Numbered from the stretch's first letter, positions 32,560 through 42,094 are shown. The stretch is 64,000 bases of DNA from Mesorhizobium sp. L-2-11 (GCF_016756595.1 NZ_AP023257.1:2558001-2622000), one strand, 5' to 3'. Translations and numbers: made by a program. The notes: generated by a model not told the origin, from the sequence alone.

Positions 32560-33606
32560 ATGCGCATTGCGTTCTTTGTCAATTCCATTGAGAGCGAGAC
32601 ACCTGGCTATACGACAACAGCGTTGGCGCTGGCTGCGGTCCAGCGCGGCCATTCTGTTGTCTATGTTGAACCAGGCGACTTCATACTGCGTCCGGATGAC
32701 GGTCTGGCTATCAGCGTCGCGGTTCTGCCGGATGCTTCCTACAAGACGCCCGACAAGCTGCATGCTGCCCTGAAGGATGCCGCGAAGCAGAAAAAGACCT
32801 TCGCGATAAGCGATATCGACATTGTGTTTCTGCGTAACGACCCGTCGCTGGACGCCACCGATCGACCATGGGCCGCTAACGCAGGCATTATGTTCGGGCG
32901 GCTCGCAGCGGAACGCGGCGTGATCGTCGTCAACGATCCGGACGGCCTGGGGCAGGCACAGAGCAAGCTCTACCTTCAATCTTTTCCCGAGGCGGTCAGG
33001 CCGGCTACCCTGATATCGCGCAATATCACCGAGATCCGCGCATTTATCGACAAACACGCGAAGGGCTGCATCGTCAAACCGCTGCAAGGGTCGGGTGGCA
33101 AGAACGTATTCCATATCGCAAAGCCTACCGATTCCAACCTCAACCAGATTTTCGAAGCGGCCAGCGGCGCCGGCTATCTCATCGCGCAGGTCTACATTCC
33201 GGAGGCCAAGGCTGGTGACGTGCGTCTTTTCCTGATGAACGGCCTGCCGCTGGCGCGCGACGGCAATTACGCAGCCTTTCGCCGCGTTCCAGCCAAGGGC
33301 GACGTCCGGTCCAATATCCATGCCGCCGGAACAGCCCGCAAGGTCAAGGTAACGGGCACGATGTTGGGCATTGCCGAGATGGTGCGCCCCAAGTTAATCA
33401 GCGACGGCATGTTTCTGGTTGGGCTCGACATCGTCGGGGACAAACTTCTGGAGATCAACGTCTTCACGCCAGGCGGGCTGACACGGCTCGCCGTCATGTA
33501 CAAGACGGATTTTGCCATGAGTGTCATCGTTGCGCTGGAGGAGAAGCGGACGCTGCGTCAAGCTTATGGAAAGACCCTGACAAATTCGCGGCTGGCGACG
33601 CTCTGA
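32560..33606 (+). CDS. Glutathione-synthetase-like ATP-grasp ligase
   Basis: A 348-residue ATP-grasp protein resembling GshB/RimK. The N-terminal pre-ATP-grasp domain begins MRIAFFVNSIE (1-11). The nucleotide loop is KPLQGSGGKNVFHI (about 173-186), and the Mg-binding end GLDIVGDKLLEINVFTPGG (about 288-306) carries the ExN motif. It should form an amide or peptide bond through an acyl-phosphate. The true glutathione gene gshB is normally elsewhere with gshA; here the neighbours are FGase-like and DUF1704 proteins, so the product is likely different. The start at 32560 is preferred to 32542 because the fold begins at MRIAFF. Confidence 0.82.
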   Translation: MRIAFFVNSIESETPGYTTTALALAAVQRGHSVVYVEPGDFILRPDDGLAISVAVLPDASYKTPDKLHAALKDAAKQKKTFAISDIDIVFLRNDPSLDATDRPWAANAGIMFGRLAAERGVIVVNDPDGLGQAQSKLYLQSFPEAVRPATLISRNITEIRAFIDKHAKGCIVKPLQGSGGKNVFHIAKPTDSNLNQIFEAASGAGYLIAQVYIPEAKAGDVRLFLMNGLPLARDGNYAAFRRVPAKGDVRSNIHAAGTARKVKVTGTMLGIAEMVRPKLISDGMFLVGLDIVGDKLLEINVFTPGGLTRLAVMYKTDFAMSVIVALEEKRTLRQAYGKTLTNSRLATL

Positions 33607-33844
33607 GGAACGCAGGCATGACGCGATCTGATCCCTCTGCGGTCGTTCAATTGCGAGCGTCGCATGACGCGATCTGACCCTAGTCGGACACTTCAGGACC
33701 AAGTTTTCTCCCCAGTTAGCGGACCTTCTGCGGAACTCACCGCTTTGACCCAAAAACGACCTTCAGCTCCGTTGCGCTCAACGTCAGCAATGGCAACCAC
33801 GGACAAGATGGAAGGTTCAGCCCGCAATCGCGCTCAGGGCGTCC
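33607..33844. other. Intergenic region with a 16-bp direct repeat
   Basis: The 238 bases hold no gene. GCATGACGCGATCTGA occurs at 33616-33631 and again at 33662-33677. This may be the scar of a small insertion or a repeat remnant. Confidence 0.4.
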
Positions 33845-34627
33845 TCAATATGCCCGAGTGAAGCCGCCATCGTGTAGAATGTTCAAACCTGTCATGTGAT
33901 CAGTGAGGGGCGACAACAAGCTCTCGACGACGACGGCAACTTCAGACGGCGTCCCATACTTTTTGAGCGGGATATTCTCGGTCTCGACCGCAATCCTTTG
34001 TTCAAAGGTCACGCCGGCCTCTAGCGCACGCTTGCCAATTGCATCCCGATACCAGGGCGACAGCGTGCCGCCGAGTGAAAGAGTGTTCACATGAATACCT
34101 CTTTCGCCCAGCGCAAAGGCAAGCGTCTTCGCTTCTCCAAGCCAAGCGGTGCGGATGACGTTGGCGGTGGCGTAGTGGCTAAGAACCTGAGCCGAAGAAA
34201 TGCCGGAAATGATTACGACCTTGCAGCGACGACCTGCTTCAGGGGCCGGTTCCATCCGAGCGATTGCCGACTTCAACAGGGACAACGGCCCAACGAAGCT
34301 TGTCTGAAACAGCGTTCGCCAGACCTCTGGCTCGGGCATAGGGTCAGCGGACGAATGCGGTTGGGGCGGCATAAGAACCACCCCATCAAGCTTGAGGCCG
34401 GAGGTGGCAAGGTGTCGATCAAACTCGACCAATGCGGCATCGGATGCCATATCAACCGGTATAGCTTTATGCGAACCCTCGTCTGGTGCAGGCAGGCTCG
34501 AAACCAGCGACTCAAGTCGTACCTGATTACGGGCCGCTAGCATCAGCCGAGTGCCACTGGCCGCAAGGCGTTCGCAAATTGCTTGCCCGATCCCACCTGT
34601 TGCCCCAGTCACAAGTATGGTCGACAT
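33845..34627 (-). CDS. SDR-family oxidoreductase lacking the catalytic lysine
   Basis: A 260-residue short-chain dehydrogenase/reductase. The cofactor motif TGATGGIG (about 7-14) is intact. The active-site region has the serine (ISGISSA) and tyrosine, but the usual YxxxK reads YATAN, so the lysine is replaced by asparagine. The C-terminal PLKKYGTPSEVA and NILHDGGFTRAY are typical. It may be catalytically weak, bind substrate only, or use another lysine. Convergent with the ATP-grasp operon; no obvious partner gene. Confidence 0.8.
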   Translation of the reverse strand: MSTILVTGATGGIGQAICERLAASGTRLMLAARNQVRLESLVSSLPAPDEGSHKAIPVDMASDAALVEFDRHLATSGLKLDGVVLMPPQPHSSADPMPEPEVWRTLFQTSFVGPLSLLKSAIARMEPAPEAGRRCKVVIISGISSAQVLSHYATANVIRTAWLGEAKTLAFALGERGIHVNTLSLGGTLSPWYRDAIGKRALEAGVTFEQRIAVETENIPLKKYGTPSEVAVVVESLLSPLTDHMTGLNILHDGGFTRAY

Positions 34628-34850
34628 CACACCACCCCGCCAGTTTCGAGCAATATACCTTTGTAGGCTGGAAAAGCCATTGGCACTGCCGCAGAAGGGT
34701 CTTGCGAGTGACGGCTATGGGTCGGATCGCGACACCCGCGACGCTGACTGCCAACGTCGGGAAATGGCGCTGTCGAGGCAATGCGCGCGTAAGCTGCTCA
34801 CCTGCCGATGGGAGCGTCAAAGGGCCGGGTCGGGTGGGAATCAGACGCAG

Positions 34851-35662
34851 CTACTCGATTGCTTCCAAGGCTGCGAGGTCGTTTTCGATAGGCCGGGAAA
34901 GCTGGAACTTCGCATGCAGTGCCAGCACCTGGTTCCGATAGAGTTGCAGGAGCGAGCGTAAGGCCGCCAAGATGGCATCGCCCTCGCATGGACAGTAAGA
35001 AGACCTGAGGGCAGTGAGAACATCGCCACTCGCCCGCCTGTCGAACTTTGCCATGACAGCCGTTTCAGGGGTTCGATCATGCAGCCAGTCGTCGGCCTGC
35101 ATCACGTGGTGGCGCAGTTCGTCAAGGAGCGTCTGCGCGTAGAATAGCTCACCGGCATTGCCCGCCGATACGTCTCATGGGCTGCCGCCAACCCTTTGCT
35201 GATTGAAAAGTCTACATCGTCTTCGCCAACCGTGAAGTGCAATCCTTGCGATCGCTGCACAAGATCGGCAACGATGCCCTTGGGGTCGTGGAAGATCTTG
35301 ATCGGCAGCCGATACCACGGCGAGGGCGTCAGCGCGGCCGCATTGTAGTAGAATATGTCAATCTTCCCGAACGGCTGAAAATGCGACACACAGTGCTGCG
35401 CGTTCGGAATCCATTCGTTGAAGAGGAAGCCCGGCCACTGCTTTGGCATTTGGCGACGCTGCCGCACGAAGCGCGAGTGCCGCTCGGGCATTACGACGAT
35501 GCGCAGGTCAATATCGGAATAGGCATCGGCGCTCCTGGCTGCCATCGACCCGCCCAGGAAGATACCTAGAACATCGGGGTCTGCCTTGAAGCAACCAAGT
35601 GCGGTCGCGAGAAGGTCGTTTCTCGCCTTTTCGAGGTCGTCTTTTGTGATGGGCGTCTTCAT
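34851..35662 (-). pseudogene. Nucleotidyltransferase-fold protein, frameshifted
   Basis: The N-terminal frame (35662 to 35102) encodes a Pol-beta-type nucleotidyltransferase domain with GSMAARSADAYSDIDLRIVV, the G-S and D-x-D metal motif seen in aminoglycoside adenylyltransferases and MNT antitoxins. The frame then ends in low-quality residues. Coding resumes in another frame as LLDELRHHVMQADDWLHD through to 34851. The switch lies near 35155-35170 and needs one inserted or deleted base. The corrected protein would be about 270 residues. It may be a recent pseudogene or a sequencing error. Confidence 0.65.
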
Positions 35663-35698
35663 GTGGAGACAGACTAACGCGGGTTGGAAACGTCCACA

Positions 35699-35950
35699 AA
35701 GGGGTCGACTCGAGCCGTTGCGCGAAGGGCAGCTTTTTGAGAAGGGCCATGAATGTCGCGAAATGGCGCGTCCCGCTGGTTCAAATACCTGACTCGCAAA
35801 ACGCCGGAATCGAGCATCGAAAGACTGGCTGGGGTGGTTTCCTGTCGTACGTCTCGTTCATTGGAACGCGCAACGAGCGCCATTTCGCGACATTCTGGCC
35901 GCCTCTCCAAAGCTGATCTTCGCGCAACGGCAGCAGTCGACCTTCGCGAT
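35699..35950. repeat. Repeat family A, copy 1, with about 73-bp inverted arms
   Basis: The left arm (35699-35775) and right arm (about 35875-35950) are inverted copies: both contain TCGACT, GTTGCGCGAAG and AATGTCGCGAAATGGCGC. A core of about 100 bp between them also matches copy 2 at 38390-38500. It lies between the nucleotidyltransferase remnant and pit. No gene is seen. Confidence 0.6.
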
Positions 35951-35976
35951 CGTCAGTCAAACTTCCGGGCTCTGCA

Positions 35977-36981
35977 TTAGCTGAAGAGTGCCACGATTCC
36001 ATAACAGCAAGCATCAATCAGCGCCGTAGAGGGCATGGTGATGACCCAGGCGATCACGATCGAGCCGGCTATGCCCCAGCGGACGGCAGAGATGCGCCGT
36101 GCCGCGCCGACGCCGACGATCGCGCCGGTGATGGTGTGCGTGGTGGAGACCGGGATGCCGAGCCAGGTCGCGCCGAACAGCGTGATCGCGCCGCCGGTCT
36201 CTGCGCAGAAACCCTGCATCGGATTGAGCCGGGTGATCTTCGAGCCCATCGTGTGGACGATGCGCCAGCCGCCAAACAGCGTGCCTAGCGCCAGCATTGC
36301 CTGGCAGGTGATCACCACCCAGAAGGGCACGTAGAACTCGCCCCCGAGCATGCCCTGCGAGTAGAGCAGCACCGCGATGATGCCCATCGTTTTCTGCGCA
36401 TCATTGCCGCCATGGCCGAGCGAATAGAGCGAGGCTGAGACGAATTGCAGGGTGCGGAAGGTATTGTCGACCGCGAACGGCGTCTGGCGCACGAAAATCC
36501 AGGAGACGGTGAGTATCAGCACCAGAGCCAGCACGAAGCCGGTGAGCGGCGACAGCACGATGGCCGCGACCGTCTTCAGCAGCCCCGACCAGACGATGGC
36601 GACGCTTCCCGCCTTGGCGACAGCCCCGCCGACCAGCCCGCCGATCAGCGCATGCGAACTCGATGAGGGTATGCCGTAGAGCCAGGTGATGATGTTCCAG
36701 GCGATTGCGCCGACGAGCGCCGCGAACACGACCTGCGGCGTCACGATATCGGCGCTGACGATGCCCCTGCCGATGGTCTCGGCGACGTGGAGACCGAAGA
36801 ACATGAAGGCTATAAAATTGAAGAAGGCAGCCCAGAAGACCGCATATTGCGGGCGCAGCACACGCGTCGAGACAATGGTGGCGATGGAGTTCGCGGCGTC
36901 ATGCAGGCCGTTCAGGAAATCGAAGAATAGAGCGACGCCGATAAGGCCGACGAGAAGCGGAAAGGCGAGAGTGGGGTCCAT
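35977..36981 (-). CDS. pit: Low-affinity inorganic phosphate transporter Pit
   Basis: A 334-residue PiT-family (PF01384) symporter with about ten membrane helices. The two inverted signature repeats are visible: FDFLNGLHDAANSIATIVSTR near residue 21 and LYSLGHGGNDAQKTMGI near 188. It imports phosphate, usually as a metal-phosphate complex with protons. The DUF47 partner gene ends four bases upstream, the classic rhizobial orfA-pit arrangement. In S. meliloti orfA-pit is repressed by PhoB when phosphate is low; I did not find a convincing Pho box. Confidence 0.9.
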   Translation of the reverse strand: MDPTLAFPLLVGLIGVALFFDFLNGLHDAANSIATIVSTRVLRPQYAVFWAAFFNFIAFMFFGLHVAETIGRGIVSADIVTPQVVFAALVGAIAWNIITWLYGIPSSSSHALIGGLVGGAVAKAGSVAIVWSGLLKTVAAIVLSPLTGFVLALVLILTVSWIFVRQTPFAVDNTFRTLQFVSASLYSLGHGGNDAQKTMGIIAVLLYSQGMLGGEFYVPFWVVITCQAMLALGTLFGGWRIVHTMGSKITRLNPMQGFCAETGGAITLFGATWLGIPVSTTHTITGAIVGVGAARRISAVRWGIAGSIVIAWVITMPSTALIDACCYGIVALFS

Positions 36982-36985
36982 CCGC

Positions 36986-37630
36986 TCAAACGTTCTCGAT
37001 CACGATGCCGCTGATCTCGTTGGCGACGTCTTCGAAGCGGTCGACCACCTTTTCCAGCTGGCCATAGAGCTCGCTGCCGACGATCCACGCCATGGCGTCG
37101 GTCCTGCCGTGCCTCTGGAACAGTTCCTTCAGGCCTGCGTCGTGCAGCCCGTCGGCGCGCTCCTCGATCTTGGTGATCTCCTCGGCAAGGGCGCCGAGCC
37201 GTGTGACGTTGGCACCGACTTTTTCCAGCAGCGAGATCGCCTCGGCGGTCAGATGTGCGGCCTCGACGATGACGGCGCCCATCTCGCGCATACGCGGCTC
37301 GAAGCTCGTTTGCTCAAACAGCCTCACCATCTTGACCACCTTGTGCATCATGTCGATGGCGTCATCCATCGACTGGATCAGGTCCTTGATGTCGCCACGG
37401 TCAAAAGGGGTGATGAAGCTCTTGCGCACGGCGAGCAGCACCTCGCGGGTGACCACGTCGGCCTGGTCCTCGAGCTCGACGAGCTCACGGCAATGGCGCT
37501 CGACGTTCTCGCCGCCATCGAGCAGCTTCTGCAGCGCCTCGGCGCCGGCGACGAGGATGCGGGAATGCCGCTCGAACAGGTCGAAGAACTTGTCCTCGCG
37601 AGGCAGAAGCGCACGAAACCAATTGAGCAG
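36986..37630 (-). CDS. DUF47 (PhoU-like) Pit accessory protein with apparent CTG start
   Basis: A 214-residue helical PhoU-like protein that accompanies Pit. Open frame from an ATG/GTG exists only from 37456, which would delete about 58 residues of the first helices. Family-typical residues (LNWFRALLPREDKFFDLFERH) continue upstream to a CTG at 37628-37630. It is preceded by AGGA at good spacing and by an in-frame TAA six bases before. The natural ATG thus seems to be CTG here, giving exactly the usual family length. Either CTG is used, or the start is mutated and expression reduced. Confidence 0.75.
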   Translation of the reverse strand: MLNWFRALLPREDKFFDLFERHSRILVAGAEALQKLLDGGENVERHCRELVELEDQADVVTREVLLAVRKSFITPFDRGDIKDLIQSMDDAIDMMHKVVKMVRLFEQTSFEPRMREMGAVIVEAAHLTAEAISLLEKVGANVTRLGALAEEITKIEERADGLHDAGLKELFQRHGRTDAMAWIVGSELYGQLEKVVDRFEDVANEISGIVIENV

Positions 37631-37647
37631 GTTTTATCCTGTAGCGT

Positions 37648-38118
37648 TCAGAAATGAGCCAGTTCAGGCGCTATGGATTCTAGTAGGGCAGCCAACTCAG
37701 GTTCATCGACCAGGAGTGCTGCTTGATCCGGCTTAAGCCAGGCCCGTCTTCGATACTTCTGCTCCTTCCATTCATCCAGCTCCTGCTGCACGTGAAGCGG
37801 GTATACTTTAACGGTTATCGGGACAAACATGTCCTTCAATCGCTTCCAATAATGGAAGCTGCCAACGGCTTGCTCATGCAAAGCGCCCAATACTCCGGCT
37901 TCCTCACCCGCCTCTTGAGCTGCAGCCTCGCGGTCTGGTCGACCCTTCATCGGCCACCCCTTGGGCAAGATGAAGCGGCCCGTTTGCCGAGACGTTAGCA
38001 GCAAGATTTCAGCGTCTCCGTCTGCGGTGCGGCGATAAGGCAAAGCGGCAACCTGTGCGATGGGCTTACCACGGCGCGCTCGCTTCCCCAGTTTCTTTGT
38101 CTTCAAAGGCCCGGCCAT
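37648..38118 (-). CDS. NUDIX hydrolase (diphosphoinositol-polyphosphate phosphohydrolase type)
   Basis: A 156-residue NUDIX protein. The core is ILPKGWPMKGRPDREAAAQEAGEEAGV, where the REAAAQEAGEEAG box holds the metal-binding glutamates (shown from about 52 to 79). Rhizobial relatives with PKGWP resemble DIPP/Ap4A hydrolases that clear dinucleoside polyphosphates or inositol pyrophosphates. The stop lies 17 bases before the DUF47 CTG start, so the three genes nudix-DUF47-pit may share a transcript linked to phosphate metabolism. Confidence 0.82.
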   Translation of the reverse strand: MAGPLKTKKLGKRARRGKPIAQVAALPYRRTADGDAEILLLTSRQTGRFILPKGWPMKGRPDREAAAQEAGEEAGVLGALHEQAVGSFHYWKRLKDMFVPITVKVYPLHVQQELDEWKEQKYRRRAWLKPDQAALLVDEPELAALLESIAPELAHF

Positions 38119-38299
38119 CCATTTCGCTGAGACCTTAGCCCGTATTGTCGGTAGCTGGCTAAATTTTTTGCGAAAGCCAATTAAGACGTGAAGGATCTTC
38201 GTTGAGTCAATAGTGCTGCTTGCTGTGAATGTCAGCTATCAGGGAGCGAAACATCCTCATGAAGGGCAGCTCAGGGTCATGGGCGTGAGTTCAGCCGAT

Positions 38300-38520
38300 G
38301 GCGAGCGAAACTTCCGCTTGGGGTCGGCTTGGGCCGTTGCACGAAGGGCAGGTTTGGAGAAGCGCCGCGAATGACAGGTTATGGCGCGTCCCGTTGGTTC
38401 GAACACCTGAGCCGCAGAAACCACGAAATAGGCGTCGAAGGACTGACTCGGGTGGTTTTCTGCCTTCCGTGTCGCCGATCGGAACGCGCAGGCAGCGCCA
38501 CAACCAGTCATTCCAGGGTT
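38300..38520. repeat. Repeat family A, copy 2
   Basis: The sequence from GGGTCGGCTTGGGCCGTTGCACGAAGG through GGAACGCGCAGGCAGCGCC parallels copy 1 over about 200 bp with scattered mismatches. The right inverted arm is largely degraded. It lies in the gap of about 460 bp between nudix and the cyclase remnant, which otherwise holds no gene. Confidence 0.55.
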
Positions 38521-38576
38521 TCTCAATAGCGGCTGTTCACGCTGCGACTGGAGGCGACGCAAGGCGGACGTTCACC

Positions 38577-40309
38577 TCATTCGGGAAGACCTGCCTTCAG
38601 CAAGCCTTTGCGCAGGTGCTCCGCATCGGCCGGATATCTGTAGTGCGGCATCTCCGCCCGCACGCTGAAACCCGGCTTGCGCCGGAGCACTTCGGCAGCC
38701 TTGGCGCGAGCTTCGTCGAGACGTCCAAGCTGTGCCAGGCAGGCTGCTTCGCGCGCCATCTGCCACGGAGACTTGGTGGGCCCGATGTTCTGGCTCGCCA
38801 CCAAGGCCTCTTCGTAACGCCTTAACGCATACAGGCATAGGGCAAGAGTGCCCCAAAAAAAGTTCAAATAGGGATCGAGCCTGATGGCCCGGTGGAGGAG
38901 TTCGATGCCTTCTTCGGCACGACCGGAGACGCCCAGCACTCCGGCCAAATGAACAATGCCGATGGCGTCGTTGGGGTTGAGCGCCACACCGCGCTCGAGA
39001 TGCGATCTGCCAGATCGTACTCGTCACGAAATCGGTAGACCTGTCCGAGGAACGTGTGACATCGGCTGTCGCGCGGGTCCAATCGGACTGCAGCCGTGGC
39101 AATGTCCAATGCACGTTGTTTGATGGAATCGGACGCGCCGCCATAATGGTTCTCGACCAGCAGCGCTAGGGCCAAGTAGGCATGGGCCAGCGCATATCGC
39201 GGATCGAGAGCAACGGCCTGCTCGAACAATTCGCGAGCGAGATGGTTATCGTCCGGACCATAGCCGCGCAAATGCTGGATACCGCGCAGCAGGCAGTCAT
39301 AGGCCGGTAGGCTGTCGGTCCGCTTGTTTGCGGCCATCCTGATTTCGGCGTCCTCCAGACGGCCAGCCACAGTGGCGACGATGGTCTGTGTCAACTCGTC
39401 CTGAACGTCGAAAAGCTCTTCGATGCCGCGATCGAAACGCTCGCTCCACAGATGGTTGCCTGGAACGGCGTCGATCAGCTGCGCCGTAATGCGAATCCGG
39501 CTGCCCATCTTGCGGACGCTGCCCTCGACGACGTAGCGAACGCCAAGATCGCGCGCGACCCGGCGCACATCGACGCCTTTGTCGCGATATTGAAACGACG
39601 AGTTCCGGGCAATGACGAACAGCGAACGCGAGCGCGACAGTTCGGTGATGATATCCTCGGTGATGCCGTCGGAAAAATACTGCTGTTCAGGATCGCCGCT
39701 CATGTTGGTGAACGGCAGGACGGCAATGGAAGGTTTGTCGGGAAGGGACAACGAGGGACCGACGGCTGCAGAAGATACCGCACAAGTCGCAACCCTAAAT
39801 ACACGCACAGGATTGGCGATGTTCTTCAACTGTTGCTCACCCATGTCTTCGAAAGCAAGCTCGAGTCGGCCATGGGTCTCATCGCGCACTTTTGCCGAAA
39901 CGCAGATCCCGCCCGGCTCCGCTAGCGCCTCCAGCCGCGCGGCTATGTTGACGCCTTCGCCGTAGACATCGGATCCCTCGCCAATGATGTCGCCAAGATT
40001 GATGCCGATACGCAGAACGATGCGTCTATCCTCACTCAAAAGCGTGTTGGCCTCGGCCATTTTCTCCTGCAATTCCAGCGCCGCCTTAACTGCATTGACC
40101 GCACTGGCGAACTCCACCAGCGCGCCGTCGCCCATGACCTTGACAATGCGCCCCTCATGGTCCCGCACAATCGGCTCCAGGACGGTCTTCCGCCGTTCCC
40201 TCAGCGCCGCCAGCGTTCCCGTCTCGTCGGCCTCCATGAGGCGCGAGTAGCCGACGACGTCGGCGACGGCGATGGCGGCAAGGCGGCGTTTGGCGCGTTC
40301 GTCGGCCAT
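38577..40309 (-). pseudogene. Class III adenylate cyclase with TolB-like and TPR domains, frameshifted
   Basis: The main frame from 40309 encodes a class III cyclase domain (about 8-175). The metal aspartate lies in AVADVVGYSRLM, the second in VMGDGALVEF, then GEGVNIAARLEALA. A TolB-like N domain follows (KPSIAVLPFTNMSGDP, about 192-310), then TPRs. Near 39000-39005 one base is missing (the frame should read DRHLERGVALNP), and the TPR tail continues in the next frame to 38577. The corrected protein is about 577 residues, typical for the many rhizobial cyclases. The cyclase domain itself is unaffected, so a truncated active enzyme is possible. Confidence 0.75.
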
Positions 40310-40698
40310 TTAGATGATGCCTTAGGGCAGTCTCTGCCGATGGTATTTGTGCTGTGCCACGATGTCCATTGGCTGCTATGGCACCATCCCGAACATTGCT
40401 CAGGGGCCGACGACATAGGTCTGCGATGGGTCGAGCCCGTTATTCGTGCCGGTTCCGGTGAAGGTCTGCTTTCGGGAAGGCAGACGGTTCCAGGAAGTCT
40501 GCTCAGGGTCACGACGTTCCCTTGACCTCCCATCAGGGATAGTCCGCAAGGGGTCGATTCAAGCCGCTGCGTGAAGGGCAGCTTTTGAGAAGCGCCATGA
40601 ATGTCGCGAAATGGCGCGCAGCGGCCTTTTTGGACGACCGGCTTCGAATGTCCGTTTCCCTCGGCCTTTGGCGGCGGCCAGCTGATTGAGTCTAGGCC
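40310..40698. other. Intergenic region with half copy of repeat family A and a coding remnant
   Basis: 40549-40620 matches the left arm of repeat family A (GGGTCGATTCAAGCCGCTGCG, GAAGGGCAGC, AATGTCGCGAAATGGCGC). On the minus strand near 40418-40480 a short tail TGTNNGLDPSQTYVVGP precedes a stop and reads like the C-terminus of a lost secreted protein. No intact gene. Confidence 0.45.
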
Positions 40699-40950
40699 CT
40701 AATGCCGCAGGATCTTGCCGAAGCCGATCTCGGTGCGCAGCCGCGTCATGTTGGTGGCGGGGTCGCCGAGGCGCTGGCCGTCGACCGTCAGGTCGCCGTC
40801 GCGGATCGTCTCCAGTCCGTTGATGCAGCGGATCAAGGTGCTCTTGCCCGAACCGCTCGGCCCGCAGACGACGACCACTTCGCGCGGCTCGACGCTGAGC
40901 GTGATACCCTTGAGCACATTGAGCGCGCCGAACCATTTGTAGAGGGCTTG
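40699..40950 (-). pseudogene. Amino-acid ABC transporter ATPase, N-terminal fragment
   Basis: About 80 codons of a GlnQ/AapP-type ATPase: ALYKWFGALNVLKGITL, then Walker A GPSGSGKST, then GLETIRDGDLTVDGQRLG. The reading frame stops just where the Q-loop should be (IGFGKILRH). The rest of the ATPase, permeases and binding protein are absent. A GTG at 40917 could start a 72-residue peptide but it cannot be functional as a transporter subunit. It is a relic of a lost transport operon. Confidence 0.7.
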
Positions 40951-41076
40951 GTGAAGGCAACCTTCATCGCCCGTCTCAGCGTGGGCGTCATGTCGGCGAC
41001 CAGAAGATCGGCCGGATCCCGGAAACGGAGATGTCGTGATCTTTGCCGGTGCCGCGACCGACCGAGGGCATGCCGA

Positions 41077-42001
41077 CTAACGCGGTTTTTCGATCCCCGG
41101 AATGCCGCCGATCCGCTCGGCGAGAAAGTCGACCAGCAGCCGGACCCTGGCAATGCCGGCGCGCTCCGGGACGATCAGCATGTTCAGCGGAATGGGAGGC
41201 GGGGCGTAGTCCGGCAGGATCACTTCCAGCCGGCCGGCTGCGAGGAGATCGTCGACAAGCCAGTAATGGGCAGGTCCGATACCGCGCCCGGCGACGAGGG
41301 CTTCGCGCGCGGCAAGCCCATGGTCGACCCGAAATCGGCCGCCAAAAGGCACCGAGACGCGTGCACCGCCCGGCCCTTGCAGGACGAGCGTATCGCTTCC
41401 CGCGATATTTCGACATCCGGATGCCTTCGTGGCCAGGCAGATCCTGCGGGACAGCCGGTCTGCCCCGCGCCGCCAGATAGGCGGGCGCCGCCACCAGCAG
41501 GCGCCGGGACTGGCCGAGCGCCCGCAGTTTCATCGAGCTGTCGGTGAGCGGACCGAGGCGAAGCGCGATGTCGACGCCCTCCCGTACAAGGTCGATGCGC
41601 TCGTCGGTGAGGCTGAGATCGACACCGATGTCGGGGTAGCGGTCCTGAAAGGCGAAGATCAGCCGGCTGATGTGCAAGACCCCAAGTGCTGCCGTGCAGG
41701 ATATCCGGATCGTGCCGGCCGAAGCGCCGCGCGTGCCGCGTGCCTCGTCGCCGGCCTGCTCAACAAGGCGCAGGATCTGGACGCAGTCGGCATAGTAACG
41801 GCTGCCTTCATCGGTCATCGCGACACGCCGGGTGGTCCTGCTGAGCAGGGGCACGCCCACGGCGTCCTCGAGCTCGCGCAAATGCCGCGTCACCGTCGAC
41901 TGCCCAACTCCGAGCTCGCGCGCCACCGCCGACAGGTTGCCGCGCTCGGCGACGCGAACGAAGGTGCGCATGCGCTCGAGCGTGACGTCAGATCTATCCA
42001 T
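41077..42001 (-). pseudogene. LysR-family regulator, frameshifted
   Basis: From the ATG at 42001: winged-helix N-terminus LERMRTFVRVAERGNLSAVA and the full LysR DNA-binding helix (about 7-65), then the substrate domain up to GHEGIRMS (about 195). One extra A near 41408-41412 shifts the frame. Coding continues in the next frame (VDHGLAAREALVAGRGIG to IGGIPGIEKPR) and stops at 41077. The corrected length is about 307 residues. It is divergent from the flavodoxin-fold quinone reductase at 42095, a common regulator-target layout. The DNA-binding part is intact but the effector domain is broken. Confidence 0.75.
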
Positions 42002-42094
42002 TATTCAGCATAATCATATGCATTGCCTAGATATAGCGGATCACCCTGGAGCTGGCTACCTTCTGCGTTCATTGTCCTTCTTCGGAGTTGACCC

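Noticed and set aside
33616..33677. 16-bp direct repeats as a possible IS target duplication
   Set aside because: Only 30 bases lie between them and no element ends are visible; kept as a minor repeat note.
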